From contig CANFST010000005.1 of NCBI GenBank assembly GCA_947449695.1, positions 1 through 64,000 of the forward strand: a stretch of 64,000 nt of DNA. Direction: 5' to 3'. The translations under genes and the position numbers were made by a program. The stretch comes from Chitinophagales bacterium. Lineage in GTDB: Bacteria > Bacteroidota > Bacteroidia > Chitinophagales > CAIODY01. Below the pieces are notes generated by a model. The model ran no database searches. It was not told the DNA's origin and saw only the letters and a list, made by a program, of their open reading frames with translations. The first letter of the stretch is position 1. Every line of letters begins with the position of its first letter. This document shows, piece by piece, positions 40,312 to 50,461 of this stretch.

Positions 40312-40629
40312 TTATTTTTTGGGCTGTATCATTTTTAATCTGTACGGCGCAGCTTTTAAATAAGCATTTTGTTTTTGAGTAATTTCAACGCCAATAAATT
40401 CAATTTTCATTCCATCAATTTTAAATTGGGTGTTCAGATTTTCTACCCACAATCTTTTATTGGGCTCGTTATCAGGTACAATTAAATAGGTGTTTGAACC
40501 CTTAGGAAAATTAACTACTGTACCAGTGTAAGGGAGCTTTCTGTTTGTTAATTTTCTTTTGCTCATAGCCATCATGGGCAAAGTGGCAATAAAAAATAAA
40601 ACAAAAATGTAAATAAAAATCTTTCTCAT
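40312..40629 (-). CDS. Small secreted hypothetical protein
   Basis: Signal peptide-like N-terminus; convergent with priA with a 9-nt gap; no family recognised. Confidence 0.6.
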   Translation of the reverse strand: MRKIFIYIFVLFFIATLPMMAMSKRKLTNRKLPYTGTVVNFPKGSNTYLIVPDNEPNKRLWVENLNTQFKIDGMKIEFIGVEITQKQNAYLKAAPYRLKMIQPKK

Positions 40630-40681
40630 ATGGTTGTAATTTTTTTGCTTTTCAGAAAATTACAAAAACCCATATTAGTGC

Positions 40682-43600
40682 CTAAAAATCAGTAGTCAAA
40701 GAAAAATACACTTGCTTGTTGATAATATTATTATTGTCTACACCACGAGCAAAATCAATTCTTGCAAAATAGCCCAAAATAGTTGTTCGCAAGCCCCATC
40801 CATAACCAAATACAACGGGATTTCGATAATAATTTATTTCCACTTTTACTGGCGGTGTGTTGATTACATCTGTGAATGAAACTTTGGCTTCAGTGCTAAG
40901 TGGTGAAGGGCCAATCCAAGCACTGCCCATATCAAAAAATGCGATGAATTGAAAGTTGCGTATAAAATCACTATTAATTGGTTTGTTGCTGAAAAAAGGA
41001 TAGATAGCCCATCTGATTTCACTATTCAAAACAAAGTAGCTGTTGCCGTTTCTTACATTTTGTTGAAAGCCTCTCATGTTGGTAGCTAAGCTTTGATAAG
41101 CATAATCATTAGCATTAGATACTGGATTGGTATGGTCGAATTTCGCTGCCATCCAACTATCAACCCCACCTAAATAAAATAGCATTTTTTGCTTACCAAA
41201 TGATGTAGCGCCAGAAAATCGATTTGCCCAAACTAATGAACGATAAATTTTTGAATAACGTCTGAAATCCCAACCGGCAATATTCATTGATGCACCTCCA
41301 TTGTCAAGTAGTTTATATTTTTCAAAATATAATTTATATCGCAGCCCATTTAAAATATTCACCACTTTACCTCTGGTGTTATCGTGTACATACTCAAATC
41401 GAAAAATACCCCAATGCTCTTTGTAATTAGCAATTTGTAAAGAATTTGGTTCAGTTGAGAGCACATCAAAATTGTTTTGACGTAATGCAAAATCAGTACG
41501 AATACATCTGAATTCATTAAATGGATATGTAAATCGAGATTCTAAATAATTTGTTTTTAATCTTAGTTTTATTGGTATTGCTAAGCCTGAAATAGAGGCA
41601 TTTTCTGTTTCTGTATTTCGATAAAAAGTAAATTGTTTGTCTAAACTTTTTCTGAAATTCTGATACCTAATAAAGTAAGCTAAACCATTAAATGAAGATG
41701 GTAAATTAATACCACCTTGCCATCTGTAATCTTCCATAATATCTTTTACATCAACTCTCATCCAAGCACTTGTGCTTGGATTAACATAACCCGTAGTAGC
41801 ACTGTAAAATGGTTGATATTGTTTCATTATCGAACCTTGGTCTAATTGCGTATAAATAGACGAAGTGTAGGTGTGCAGCCTGTATGGCGTTACACGATTA
41901 ATTTTAAAAATTGGTTCGTTGATAAATACTGTTTCAGTGTCACCATAAACAAATGTTTCAGTATCCCAAGGCATCACAAATTCATTTTGAAAAATTGAAT
42001 GAAACGGATTGATTTTTCTTTGCAAGGAATCGTTACTGAATTTTAATGGCTCTTCCTCTTTTTCTTTTTTAACAATGATCTCTTCAGCATCATCATTTTC
42101 AATTTCTTTCACCGTTTTTTTATCGGTAGTAATTGGAACAAACATCGTTTTTATTCTGAAAGCTGTGTTAGAAAGTGTTGGCGAATTTTTTGCCACCACA
42201 CTATCACGAACAGGGATTTTAAAATAACTCATTTTGTTCCCATCTCTGAAACTTTCTAACATGAATTTTCCTTTGTAAGGCACTTCTAATCCTGTAATGC
42301 TGGTATTATAATTACTTGATGGAATTGATTTAAAAGTATCTTTATAAACAAGCAAATATTGCAAACTATCAATCCATTGATTCGGCATATTTTCAAACCA
42401 AGTCTTATCAATGTTTTTCGGATTAGTAATAGTTGAGTCTTTGAAATAAACAATTGTATCCGTCCTTGTAAAAACACTTTCAAGCTGAGCATAAAATCTA
42501 TTATTGAAGCCATTTTGGTCGCTGGTATAAACTAGCCATTGCTTATTATACTGTTGTGGAAATGTTTCGTTAAATTTTTTCGTTTTAGTTATTCGAATTA
42601 ATTTTTTGCTGTGTAAATCATAAAAGAAAATATCAAAATTTAAAGTTTGCAAAAGGGTGTCCTGTGGTTGTTTAAACAAAGTATCTTTTACTCTGTTACT
42701 GGCAAATACAATTCCTTTTCTATTTCCTAAATGAACATAATGAGGATTTTTTTCATCCCAATAATCATTTGTGATGGCGGTTGTTTTTCCATTAGTAACA
42801 TTATAAATATAGATGTCGGAATTGGCTGTAGAACGTGCATTTAGTAAGATACTATTTTTGTCAGGACCAAAATTGATTTCATATATTTTATGAAATCCAT
42901 CAAACATTCTGACTTCTCTTTTTCCAGTTCCAATATCGTATTGCAAAAAATAAATTTGTTTTCTTTTTAGAAAAAATGCAAATAACTTTTTACCCGTAAT
43001 ATCAAATGTGAAAACAGGATTTTGTTCATCAACTGGTAGCATAGCATTTCTTAATCCATACCTGTAAATAACTCGTGGTTTTTTATCGTAATCAGTTTTT
43101 AATAAAAGTTTTATTCTGCCCATATCATTTACCACATAGGCAATGCAGCTTCCATCATTATTTATTTTTGCTGCCGAATTACTATTGTTTTTTTTCATAG
43201 TGATATCCATCCAATATTTTTCAGCAGGATTTTTTCGTTCCTGGGCTTCTTTTGCATAACGGTCTGAATAAAACTGAAACCAGTCATCATAAGTTTCTTT
43301 TAAGCCTTTGTTCAACACAAAATTAAATCCGGCTTCCATGCTCCGGTTAATTCTGGTCATGTAAAGCAAATTTGTTAGTGTGCCTTTATCATATTTTTCA
43401 TCTACATAATTCCAGAATGATTCACCAGCTAAAGTGTTATCTATGCCAGTAAATTGGTTGAAATTTTTTATCAAATTGTGATTAAATAAATTACGCAGTT
43501 TGTCATCTTTTTCGGCACTCCATGGCTCAGCTAAATAGGCAATCAAACCATCTGTGTACCAATCTGGAAGGCTCAGCAAAACGGCATTTTGAACAATTTC

Positions 43601-44077
43601 CTGAAAGTTGGTGCCAAACAACATATTATCCATCAAAATTTTTGCAATGCCTTGTCTGATTTGAGAATTAAGATGATTGTGATCGCCATCGAAATACACA
43701 AAAATTTTATTGCCTAAAACTTTTGTACCACCGCCAATATTATAACTTTCTTGTGCTGGTTCGAACCCAATATTGCTTTGATTGAAATCGGTAATATCGC
43801 CAAATACCAATAATTCAATTTTGTTGCCATAGCTAAATTCCATTTTCTGTTTTATGTCTTCAAGGTTTTTTTCAGCGCATAAAACCGAAAATTTTTCTAA
43901 CTCAACACCGCCGGTATGAAAGTAGGTTGTGAAATTAGCTGATTCGAAAAAAAACCAGTCTGCAGGTTTGTATTGAACACGATTTTTCCCAAATTCAACT
44001 TGGGTGGTTTGTGCCCAAATAGAATTTAGAAAAATCACAACAAATGATAAAGACAATATTTTTTTTATAAAAATCAT
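40682..44077 (-). CDS. Large envelope protein: degenerate peptidase MA-like N-terminus, TolB/PD40-like propeller, BamA/surface-antigen-like C-terminal barrel
   Basis: IRQGIAKILMDNMLFG...LPDWYTDGLIAYLAEPWS; propeller repeats such as GKTTAITNDYWDEKNPHYVHLGNRKGIVFASNR; C-terminal GYGWGLRTTILGYFARIDFARGVD. Confidence 0.8.
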   Translation of the reverse strand: MIFIKKILSLSFVVIFLNSIWAQTTQVEFGKNRVQYKPADWFFFESANFTTYFHTGGVELEKFSVLCAEKNLEDIKQKMEFSYGNKIELLVFGDITDFNQSNIGFEPAQESYNIGGGTKVLGNKIFVYFDGDHNHLNSQIRQGIAKILMDNMLFGTNFQEIVQNAVLLSLPDWYTDGLIAYLAEPWSAEKDDKLRNLFNHNLIKNFNQFTGIDNTLAGESFWNYVDEKYDKGTLTNLLYMTRINRSMEAGFNFVLNKGLKETYDDWFQFYSDRYAKEAQERKNPAEKYWMDITMKKNNSNSAAKINNDGSCIAYVVNDMGRIKLLLKTDYDKKPRVIYRYGLRNAMLPVDEQNPVFTFDITGKKLFAFFLKRKQIYFLQYDIGTGKREVRMFDGFHKIYEINFGPDKNSILLNARSTANSDIYIYNVTNGKTTAITNDYWDEKNPHYVHLGNRKGIVFASNRVKDTLFKQPQDTLLQTLNFDIFFYDLHSKKLIRITKTKKFNETFPQQYNKQWLVYTSDQNGFNNRFYAQLESVFTRTDTIVYFKDSTITNPKNIDKTWFENMPNQWIDSLQYLLVYKDTFKSIPSSNYNTSITGLEVPYKGKFMLESFRDGNKMSYFKIPVRDSVVAKNSPTLSNTAFRIKTMFVPITTDKKTVKEIENDDAEEIIVKKEKEEEPLKFSNDSLQRKINPFHSIFQNEFVMPWDTETFVYGDTETVFINEPIFKINRVTPYRLHTYTSSIYTQLDQGSIMKQYQPFYSATTGYVNPSTSAWMRVDVKDIMEDYRWQGGINLPSSFNGLAYFIRYQNFRKSLDKQFTFYRNTETENASISGLAIPIKLRLKTNYLESRFTYPFNEFRCIRTDFALRQNNFDVLSTEPNSLQIANYKEHWGIFRFEYVHDNTRGKVVNILNGLRYKLYFEKYKLLDNGGASMNIAGWDFRRYSKIYRSLVWANRFSGATSFGKQKMLFYLGGVDSWMAAKFDHTNPVSNANDYAYQSLATNMRGFQQNVRNGNSYFVLNSEIRWAIYPFFSNKPINSDFIRNFQFIAFFDMGSAWIGPSPLSTEAKVSFTDVINTPPVKVEINYYRNPVVFGYGWGLRTTILGYFARIDFARGVDNNNIINKQVYFSLTTDF

Positions 44078-44127
44078 TTTTTGCAGAAGCGTAAAAATAA
44101 ATAAAAATCAATTAGCAGAAGTGATTG

Positions 44128-44135
44128 TATTTTTG
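44128..44135 (+). promoter_or_regulatory. -7 box TATTTTTG upstream of MBL-fold gene
   Basis: TAnnTTTG match ending 4 nt before ATG 44140. Confidence 0.45.
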
Positions 44136-44139
44136 CTTA

Positions 44140-44790
44140 ATGATTAATATTCATTCTTTCTGTTTTAATCCGTTTCAGGAAAATACTTATGTTCTGTATA
44201 ACGATCAAAAGCATTGCATCATTGTAGATGCAGGGTGTTATTTTGAAGAAGAAAAAAATCAGTTATTACATTTCATCCAGCAAAATGATTTACAACCTGT
44301 TTTGTTGCTCAACTCACATGCACATTTAGACCATGTTTTCGGATTAAATTTTTTGAAAGAAAAATTTGTAAACATTCCATTTACATTGCACGAAAGAGAA
44401 ATACCCGTTTTGCATTCAGCACCTGTAGTTAGCAAGCAATATGGCATTCCTTGCGATATACCGCCTACTCCTGATTATTTTATTAATGAAAAAAGTGAAT
44501 TGAAATTGGGCGATGAAAAAATAAAAATCCTCTTTACTCCAGGACATTCACCAGGTAGTTTAAGTTTTTATTTTGAGCAAGAAAAATTTGTTTTAAGTGG
44601 CGATGCTTTATTTCAACAAAGCATAGGCAGAACTGATTTGCCAGGCGGTGACTTTTCAACTTTAATACAAAGTATTCACGATAAACTATTTTCATTACCC
44701 GATGAAACAAAGGTTTATAGTGGCCATGGAAGTGTTACAACTATTCGCGATGAAAAAAATTTTAACCCTTTTGTTGGGAAAAACGCTTAA
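44140..44790 (+). CDS. MBL-fold metallo-hydrolase (glyoxalase II-like)
   Basis: NSHAHLDHVFGL, FTPGHSPGSLSFYF, LSGDALFQQSIGRTDLPGGD, YSGHGSVTTI. Start adjusted to ATG 44140. Confidence 0.93.
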   Translation: MINIHSFCFNPFQENTYVLYNDQKHCIIVDAGCYFEEEKNQLLHFIQQNDLQPVLLLNSHAHLDHVFGLNFLKEKFVNIPFTLHEREIPVLHSAPVVSKQYGIPCDIPPTPDYFINEKSELKLGDEKIKILFTPGHSPGSLSFYFEQEKFVLSGDALFQQSIGRTDLPGGDFSTLIQSIHDKLFSLPDETKVYSGHGSVTTIRDEKNFNPFVGKNA

Positions 44791-44847
44791 ATAAACTGTT
44801 AATTTTCACAAGCAACCAATTTGCAAAAACGCATTAATTGGATGGCT

Positions 44848-46569
44848 TTAGTACTTGAACACCACACCAATCATCGCATTCAGGCCCAAAGATTTGTAGC
44901 CATAATAAACTTGGTATTGCTGATTCAATAAATTATTGAGCGATACAAAAGCCGAAATGTATTTGTTGTAATTATACATTGCACTCAAACTTACATCCAC
45001 AGCACCATTCAAGGTGATGATTTGATTTCCTAACAAAACTTTTTGTTTGTCCCAGGTTTTTACTGAAGCATTCAAATTCAGTTTGTCAGCCAATCTGTAA
45101 TTAGCATTCCACCATATTTGCAATCCTGGGCGATGGAAAGCCCAGATGTTATTGGGTTTGTAGAAATTGTAATAATCAACCGCTAAACTGGTTTTGAATT
45201 TGTCATTTTGATTGTAAGCCACATCACCATGAAAATTAAGCATTTGGCAATCTTCATCATGATATTTCAAAGTCATTTCGCCACCACGAACGGAATCGCT
45301 ATTTACAAAAAATGGAATGTGCTTGTAGCTCAACAAAGTGAATTTTGCATTATACGAAATGCGTTTTTTATCAGTGCCACGAACACCCATGTAACTGTCT
45401 TGCGATGTGGTGTTTTGTAATTCGGTATAGCTCAACCAAGGGCATTGTATTTGTAAATCCCAGTAAGTGTTTTTTTGTACCCAACCTTTCCAGCCATCAT
45501 AAAATACCAAATAATTTTCGATTAAAATTTTTGAACTTTCATAATGGGGCAACAAAATTGTTCTTCCTTGTTCAACCGCCAAATTTAGCCCCAGTTCTGT
45601 GTTCCAAGTCTTTTTATTGAATTGATAATACGGATTTAAAGTAAGCAATGAGTTGGGTTGTTTCACATTTGGAATTGAAACTTGTGAACTTGAAATTCTT
45701 TCTTGAGTGAAATAATTTGTTGGTGGCATGATGCTGAGTTCATTCCATTGCCAATTGATATTGAACCAAATTTTATCACCACTTTTTAAAGTTTTTGAAA
45801 ATGTGTTAAACCAATTCAATCCATTTTCATGCAGACTCTCTTTATCGCTTGTAGCGTTTGCAATAAAGTATTCATTTCTAAAAACACGATTAATCATGTA
45901 TGGATTGATTGTGCTTTTCCAATCGAAGGGTAATTTTAAATCAGCAGCATTTTGAAAAGTGATTTTTGCTGATAAACGATTGAAACGATAACGCATCACA
46001 CTATCTGCATTCATTCCTAAGACTTCACTACCAAAAGCATTTCGCTTATCATTTTCGTACTTTAAATTACCATTCATCGAAAATTTCTTTGAGTAAAGTG
46101 TTCCGAATAATTGCATACCACTTTGGCGCATCGCTCTTGATTTTATATCTGTTGAATGATTTCCGTAATTGAAAATCTCTGCTCCATAATTGAAATTTTT
46201 GTTTTTGGTGTTGCTGTAAATTACATCCAAAAAATCGGCAAAATAATTTCCGAAACCAACTTTTGCATACAAACTTGGCAACTCCTGTTTGCTTTCTTCT
46301 TTAGGCATGGCAGCAGGTTTCAGGCTAGGTGCTTGATAAGGCACATCTAATAATTTGGCAGGAATATCATAACTCACACTTTGTTTTTCGGTGGTGTTTT
46401 TAACTACGTTTGGCACAAATGGAATTTTCACGGCATCAGCTAAAATGGGTTGATACGGTTTGATGATATCAATTTCTTCTGATTTTATATTATCGCCTGA
46501 ATCCTGTGCCATAGTAGGTTTCAGAATGATAAAAAAGGAAAGCAACAAAAATATTTTTTTCATTTTCAT
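44848..46569 (-). CDS. Outer-membrane beta-barrel protein, TonB-receptor-like barrel without a recognisable plug
   Basis: Signal peptide; IDIIKPYQPILADAVKI N-terminal motif; alternating beta-strand pattern ending SLNNLLNQQYQVYYGYKSLGLNAMIGVVFKY. Confidence 0.75.
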   Translation of the reverse strand: MKMKKIFLLLSFFIILKPTMAQDSGDNIKSEEIDIIKPYQPILADAVKIPFVPNVVKNTTEKQSVSYDIPAKLLDVPYQAPSLKPAAMPKEESKQELPSLYAKVGFGNYFADFLDVIYSNTKNKNFNYGAEIFNYGNHSTDIKSRAMRQSGMQLFGTLYSKKFSMNGNLKYENDKRNAFGSEVLGMNADSVMRYRFNRLSAKITFQNAADLKLPFDWKSTINPYMINRVFRNEYFIANATSDKESLHENGLNWFNTFSKTLKSGDKIWFNINWQWNELSIMPPTNYFTQERISSSQVSIPNVKQPNSLLTLNPYYQFNKKTWNTELGLNLAVEQGRTILLPHYESSKILIENYLVFYDGWKGWVQKNTYWDLQIQCPWLSYTELQNTTSQDSYMGVRGTDKKRISYNAKFTLLSYKHIPFFVNSDSVRGGEMTLKYHDEDCQMLNFHGDVAYNQNDKFKTSLAVDYYNFYKPNNIWAFHRPGLQIWWNANYRLADKLNLNASVKTWDKQKVLLGNQIITLNGAVDVSLSAMYNYNKYISAFVSLNNLLNQQYQVYYGYKSLGLNAMIGVVFKY

Positions 46570-46610
46570 TAATTATTTTTCTTTAAAAAAACTGTATGAA
46601 TTTTTCACAT

Positions 46611-49600
46611 TTATTTATCTAAAGTATCCTTCTTAATTCTGTTTTCGCTTTGCTCTAAACTCATCACCGATTTTAATTTTTCATCCGCCAAACTCAATAT
46701 GGTAGCATCTTTGGTGCTTTCTTTCAATGTTTCTAAAGTTGCCCGAGCTTGAAAATATTGTTTCTGTGCCATATACACATCACTCAACAGCAACAACGAT
46801 TTCCAAACCCAATTATCATAAGCTGGCGTTTGGTTGATAATGTCAAAACACAACTTTTCGGCATCATCAGTTTTGTTATTTTTCAAAGCAATAGTTGCCA
46901 ATAAATATTTTGCTTCCGCTGCTTTTTCGTTGTTAATTTTTAAAGAAGATTTCAAATGTTTTTCAGCATCAGTAAAATTGTTGTCAGCAAACTCTAATTT
47001 ACCAAGATAAAAGTTAGCTTCTGTCAAATCCTCATCGGTAGCTGATTCAGCGGAGATTAATTTTTCAGAGTAAGTTTTACAAACATCAATTTTATTGATT
47101 AAAAAAGATGAACGCATTGCACCTCTAATTCCATCCATCTGATTGGTTTTGTAACTTGATTCATCTGCCAAGCGTTGAAAATAAACCAACGATTTGGTAT
47201 AGTTTTTTGTTTTGTAAAACGCTAAATAGCTGCTGCGAACCAAACTTTTTTCGGTGTATTTATTGGTGTTCTGATTTGCTACTGCTTCATATTTTTCCAA
47301 TGCTTCACCCCACATTTGTTTTTTGAAATAACAATCAGCTAATAAATAATTTGCTTGCAATTGAAAATATCCCTTCGGAAATTTGCTTAAATAAATTTCA
47401 AAATCTCTTGTGGCATCATCTAGTTTCTGATTTTGATAATTATTTTCTGCACCTTGAAACGTAATAGAATCAATAGTTGAAGCCGAAAGTTGTGCATCTG
47501 GTGTTTGTGTTAAATAATCTAAAAACGTTTTGGTATCGCCTTTTTCCACATACACATTTTTTAACGCTTGCAATGCTTCACTTGCTTCATTACTCTTTGG
47601 ATAATCAGCCACTATAGCTCGATACAATGCAATTGCTGAATCGGGTTGGTTGGTTTGAATTTTCACTAAAGCTAGTTGCAATCTCGATTTTTTGAAGTAA
47701 GGGCTTTTTGAAAAACTGCTAATAATTTTTTGATAAGCCTTTGCTGCCTCATCAAATTTTTCCTGATTAAAATAAGTATTTCCAATTTCAAATTGAGCAT
47801 CATCAGCATAAATTGATTTTGGAAATTTGTCGCCAATCGCTTGCAGAGAGCTGATTTTCGTGGCATCATCATTGGTTAAGCCATAAATAATTCCTTTTTG
47901 ATAATAAGCGTAATCAGCACCGCTGCTGTTGGTTTTTATCACATCATCATAATTCAAAACTGCTTTTTCATAATCGCGAAGTGTGAAATAGCAATCCGCA
48001 GTTCTAAGTGAAGCATCAGCAGCCATACGATTTTTAATGCCTGATGCCAAATTACAATTTTTAAAATAAGGCAATGCTTGTTTGTAATTTTGTTGCTTCA
48101 AATGACAGTATGCAATATTGTAATTTGCGGCTTTCATGGTTACTCCGTCAGGCAATTTTGTACAAATCTTTTCAAACTCCTCAAACTTACTGTAATCACT
48201 TATCGCCTCTTTGTAATGTGCATTTTTAAAATCAATTTCACCTTTCCAAAAATAACTGCCAGCCTCTAAATTATTATCCAAAGCATAGTTCAGCGAATTG
48301 TCAAACATTTTTTCGGAAGCAGAAAAACTTTTATCATTAAATAATTCGACCGCTCGATTGTAAGAAATTACCTGCGCTGCTTGTTGCAATCGTGGCGATT
48401 TTTCTTTGATGGCAGCAATCATATTCCATGCTTCGCGATAATTATTGGTCGCCAAATATGCGTTGGTCAAAGTGATTCGAGCATCTTCTAAATTTTTTGA
48501 TTGCGGAAATTGCTTTACAAAATCATTTAACTCATTAATGGCAATTTGCTGTAAACCTTGTTCGTAAGCCAGCTTAGCAGCGCCCAATGATGCAATTTCA
48601 CACAACTCGTTATCAAATTTCATTTTTGAAACTCTTAAAAAAGCGTTTCTAGCTTCCTCTTTTTTATTGGTTTTCAAAAAACAATCTGCCAATAAGTACA
48701 TAGCATATTGCCCCAATGAATCATTTTCATTGTCTAACTCTTTCAGATTAGAAACCGCATCTGCAAGGGCTTGTGTTTGATATTGTGCATAAGCTAATTG
48801 ATAAAAATCCTTCGGATACATTTTCTTATTGGCTTTGGCATTGCTTTCTAAAAATGGCAAAGCCAAGGCAAAATTTTTCTTCATGAAATAGGATTGCCCA
48901 ACCAAATTTTGCAATTCATTTTTGAACAACAAATTTCGTTTTTCCAACTGCAATGGTGCATAAGCCAACACAGCATCATATTTTTTTTGAGCGAAATAAG
49001 CTTCCGATAAATAATACGGAATTACATTTTCATACATACTGGCTTGTGCAGCTTTTTCAAAATGTTTTTCAGCTGTTGAATAATCTTTATTATTCAAGGC
49101 AATGAAGCCTGCATAATAGTTTGCAGGGTAGTAGTATTTATTTTGCGAAGCAGTAAGCGTCGAAAAAAGCGGCAATGCTTTATCTAGTTTTTTGGTAAAA
49201 AAATAAGCATAAGCCAAATAAAATTTTGAGTTGGAAATTTCTTCTTGCTTCAATTCGCTGTGGTCAACATCTTCTAAATAAGTGATCACATCTTTGTATT
49301 TATTTTGTTTGAAATTTAGTTTTCCTAATTCATATTTTGCATCATTGTCTCGTGTGTTAGTAGAAAAAATTTGTAAAAAATCTTGCATCATTTTTTCACC
49401 TTGAGGTTCATCTAACTCAATTGCGCAAAGGGCTGCAAAGAATTGAGCTTCGGTATGAATTTGCTGAAAACGATTATTGCCATAGTATGGAAATTGCTGT
49501 AACACTTGATTGAATTCATTTTGTGCTGCTTTGTATTGTTGATGTTCCATTAACTCAACTCCTTTGTTGAACGACGAAAAACTGTAGGCAAAAGTTTGTG

Positions 49601-49676
49601 TTTCTTGTCCAAAACAATGAATAGCGTAGTGTGAGAATAGAATTGAAAAAACGATCCCGATTATTTTTTTTGCCAT
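46611..49676 (-). CDS. Secreted tetratricopeptide-repeat protein (about 1000 aa)
   Basis: Signal peptide followed by many TPR units (e.g. AKYELGKLNFKQNKYKDVITYLEDV; YYAGFIALNNKDYSTAEKHFEKAA; AQFEIGNTYFNQEKFDEAAKAYQKII). Confidence 0.9.
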   Translation of the reverse strand: MAKKIIGIVFSILFSHYAIHCFGQETQTFAYSFSSFNKGVELMEHQQYKAAQNEFNQVLQQFPYYGNNRFQQIHTEAQFFAALCAIELDEPQGEKMMQDFLQIFSTNTRDNDAKYELGKLNFKQNKYKDVITYLEDVDHSELKQEEISNSKFYLAYAYFFTKKLDKALPLFSTLTASQNKYYYPANYYAGFIALNNKDYSTAEKHFEKAAQASMYENVIPYYLSEAYFAQKKYDAVLAYAPLQLEKRNLLFKNELQNLVGQSYFMKKNFALALPFLESNAKANKKMYPKDFYQLAYAQYQTQALADAVSNLKELDNENDSLGQYAMYLLADCFLKTNKKEEARNAFLRVSKMKFDNELCEIASLGAAKLAYEQGLQQIAINELNDFVKQFPQSKNLEDARITLTNAYLATNNYREAWNMIAAIKEKSPRLQQAAQVISYNRAVELFNDKSFSASEKMFDNSLNYALDNNLEAGSYFWKGEIDFKNAHYKEAISDYSKFEEFEKICTKLPDGVTMKAANYNIAYCHLKQQNYKQALPYFKNCNLASGIKNRMAADASLRTADCYFTLRDYEKAVLNYDDVIKTNSSGADYAYYQKGIIYGLTNDDATKISSLQAIGDKFPKSIYADDAQFEIGNTYFNQEKFDEAAKAYQKIISSFSKSPYFKKSRLQLALVKIQTNQPDSAIALYRAIVADYPKSNEASEALQALKNVYVEKGDTKTFLDYLTQTPDAQLSASTIDSITFQGAENNYQNQKLDDATRDFEIYLSKFPKGYFQLQANYLLADCYFKKQMWGEALEKYEAVANQNTNKYTEKSLVRSSYLAFYKTKNYTKSLVYFQRLADESSYKTNQMDGIRGAMRSSFLINKIDVCKTYSEKLISAESATDEDLTEANFYLGKLEFADNNFTDAEKHLKSSLKINNEKAAEAKYLLATIALKNNKTDDAEKLCFDIINQTPAYDNWVWKSLLLLSDVYMAQKQYFQARATLETLKESTKDATILSLADEKLKSVMSLEQSENRIKKDTLDK

Positions 49677-49930
49677 AATTTTTTACTAACGAAATATTGC
49701 TTACGAAATTATGTAAATGCTTTTCGGCAAAGGATTTCAATAGTTAAGAGTTGTAAACAAAAATGTTTTTATTGTAGAAATGTTTGTACATCATAATTTA
49801 CAGTGATGCAACATTTTGTAAACTACGGTGGTCATTATTGTAGCTTTTCCACTTTTCTTTTTGTTATTGTTTTAGTAAAATCTTTAATTTTTAAAAATCT
49901 GATTTTTAAAATTTGTAAAAATATTCTGCC

Positions 49931-50383
49931 ATGAAAAGTGTAAGATTTATTTTCGCCGTTGTTGCTGTAATTGCTACTATCTATTTTGGCTATGGATACA
50001 TTAAAATTGATGCGAATTAGCCTTGGACAAAACAAGAAGTAATAAAGCCAAAAGAATTGATGAAGTTATTAGGTAATAAAAGCGCTTTGCAACCTTTGAT
50101 TTTGAATATCGGATTTGCAGGAAATATTAAAAATGCAGTTGAAATTGGGGCTGCAAATGATGTAGCTGGAATTGAAAAATTAAAAAATAAATTACAAAAT
50201 GTTCCAAGAAACAAATTGATAGTTTTTTATTGTGGATGTTGTCCTTACAATCATTGCCCCAACGTTCGTCCGGCTTTTAAACTTTTAAAGGAAATGCAAT
50301 TTAGCAATTTTAAATTATTGGATCTGCCAGAAAATTTAAAAGTAAATTGGATAAATGAAGGTGGTGATATGGCTGCTAAATAA
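49931..50383 (+). pseudogene. Secreted rhodanese-like domain protein interrupted by an in-frame TAG (50018-50020)
   Basis: One frame reads MKSVRFIFAVVAVIATIYFGYGYIKIDAN*PWTKQEVIKPKELMKLLGNKSALQPLILNIGFAGNIKNAVEIGAANDVAGIEKLKNKLQ...FYCGCCPYNHCPNVRPAFKLLKEM...NLKVNWINEGGDMAAK. The signal/TM segment and rhodanese domain share the frame, separated by TAG. Confidence 0.78.
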
Positions 50384-50461
50384 TTTCAAAATTTATTTAA
50401 ATCAATTGTTTAGGAATATTTGATAAATATTTCAAACTTTGTTTCAATTAAAAATAATCGC

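Noticed and set aside
50018-50020. TAG as selenocysteine or pyrrolysine recoding
   Set aside because: Selenocysteine uses UGA, and no pyrrolysine machinery is visible here; neighbouring genes use TAG/TAA/TGA as ordinary stops.
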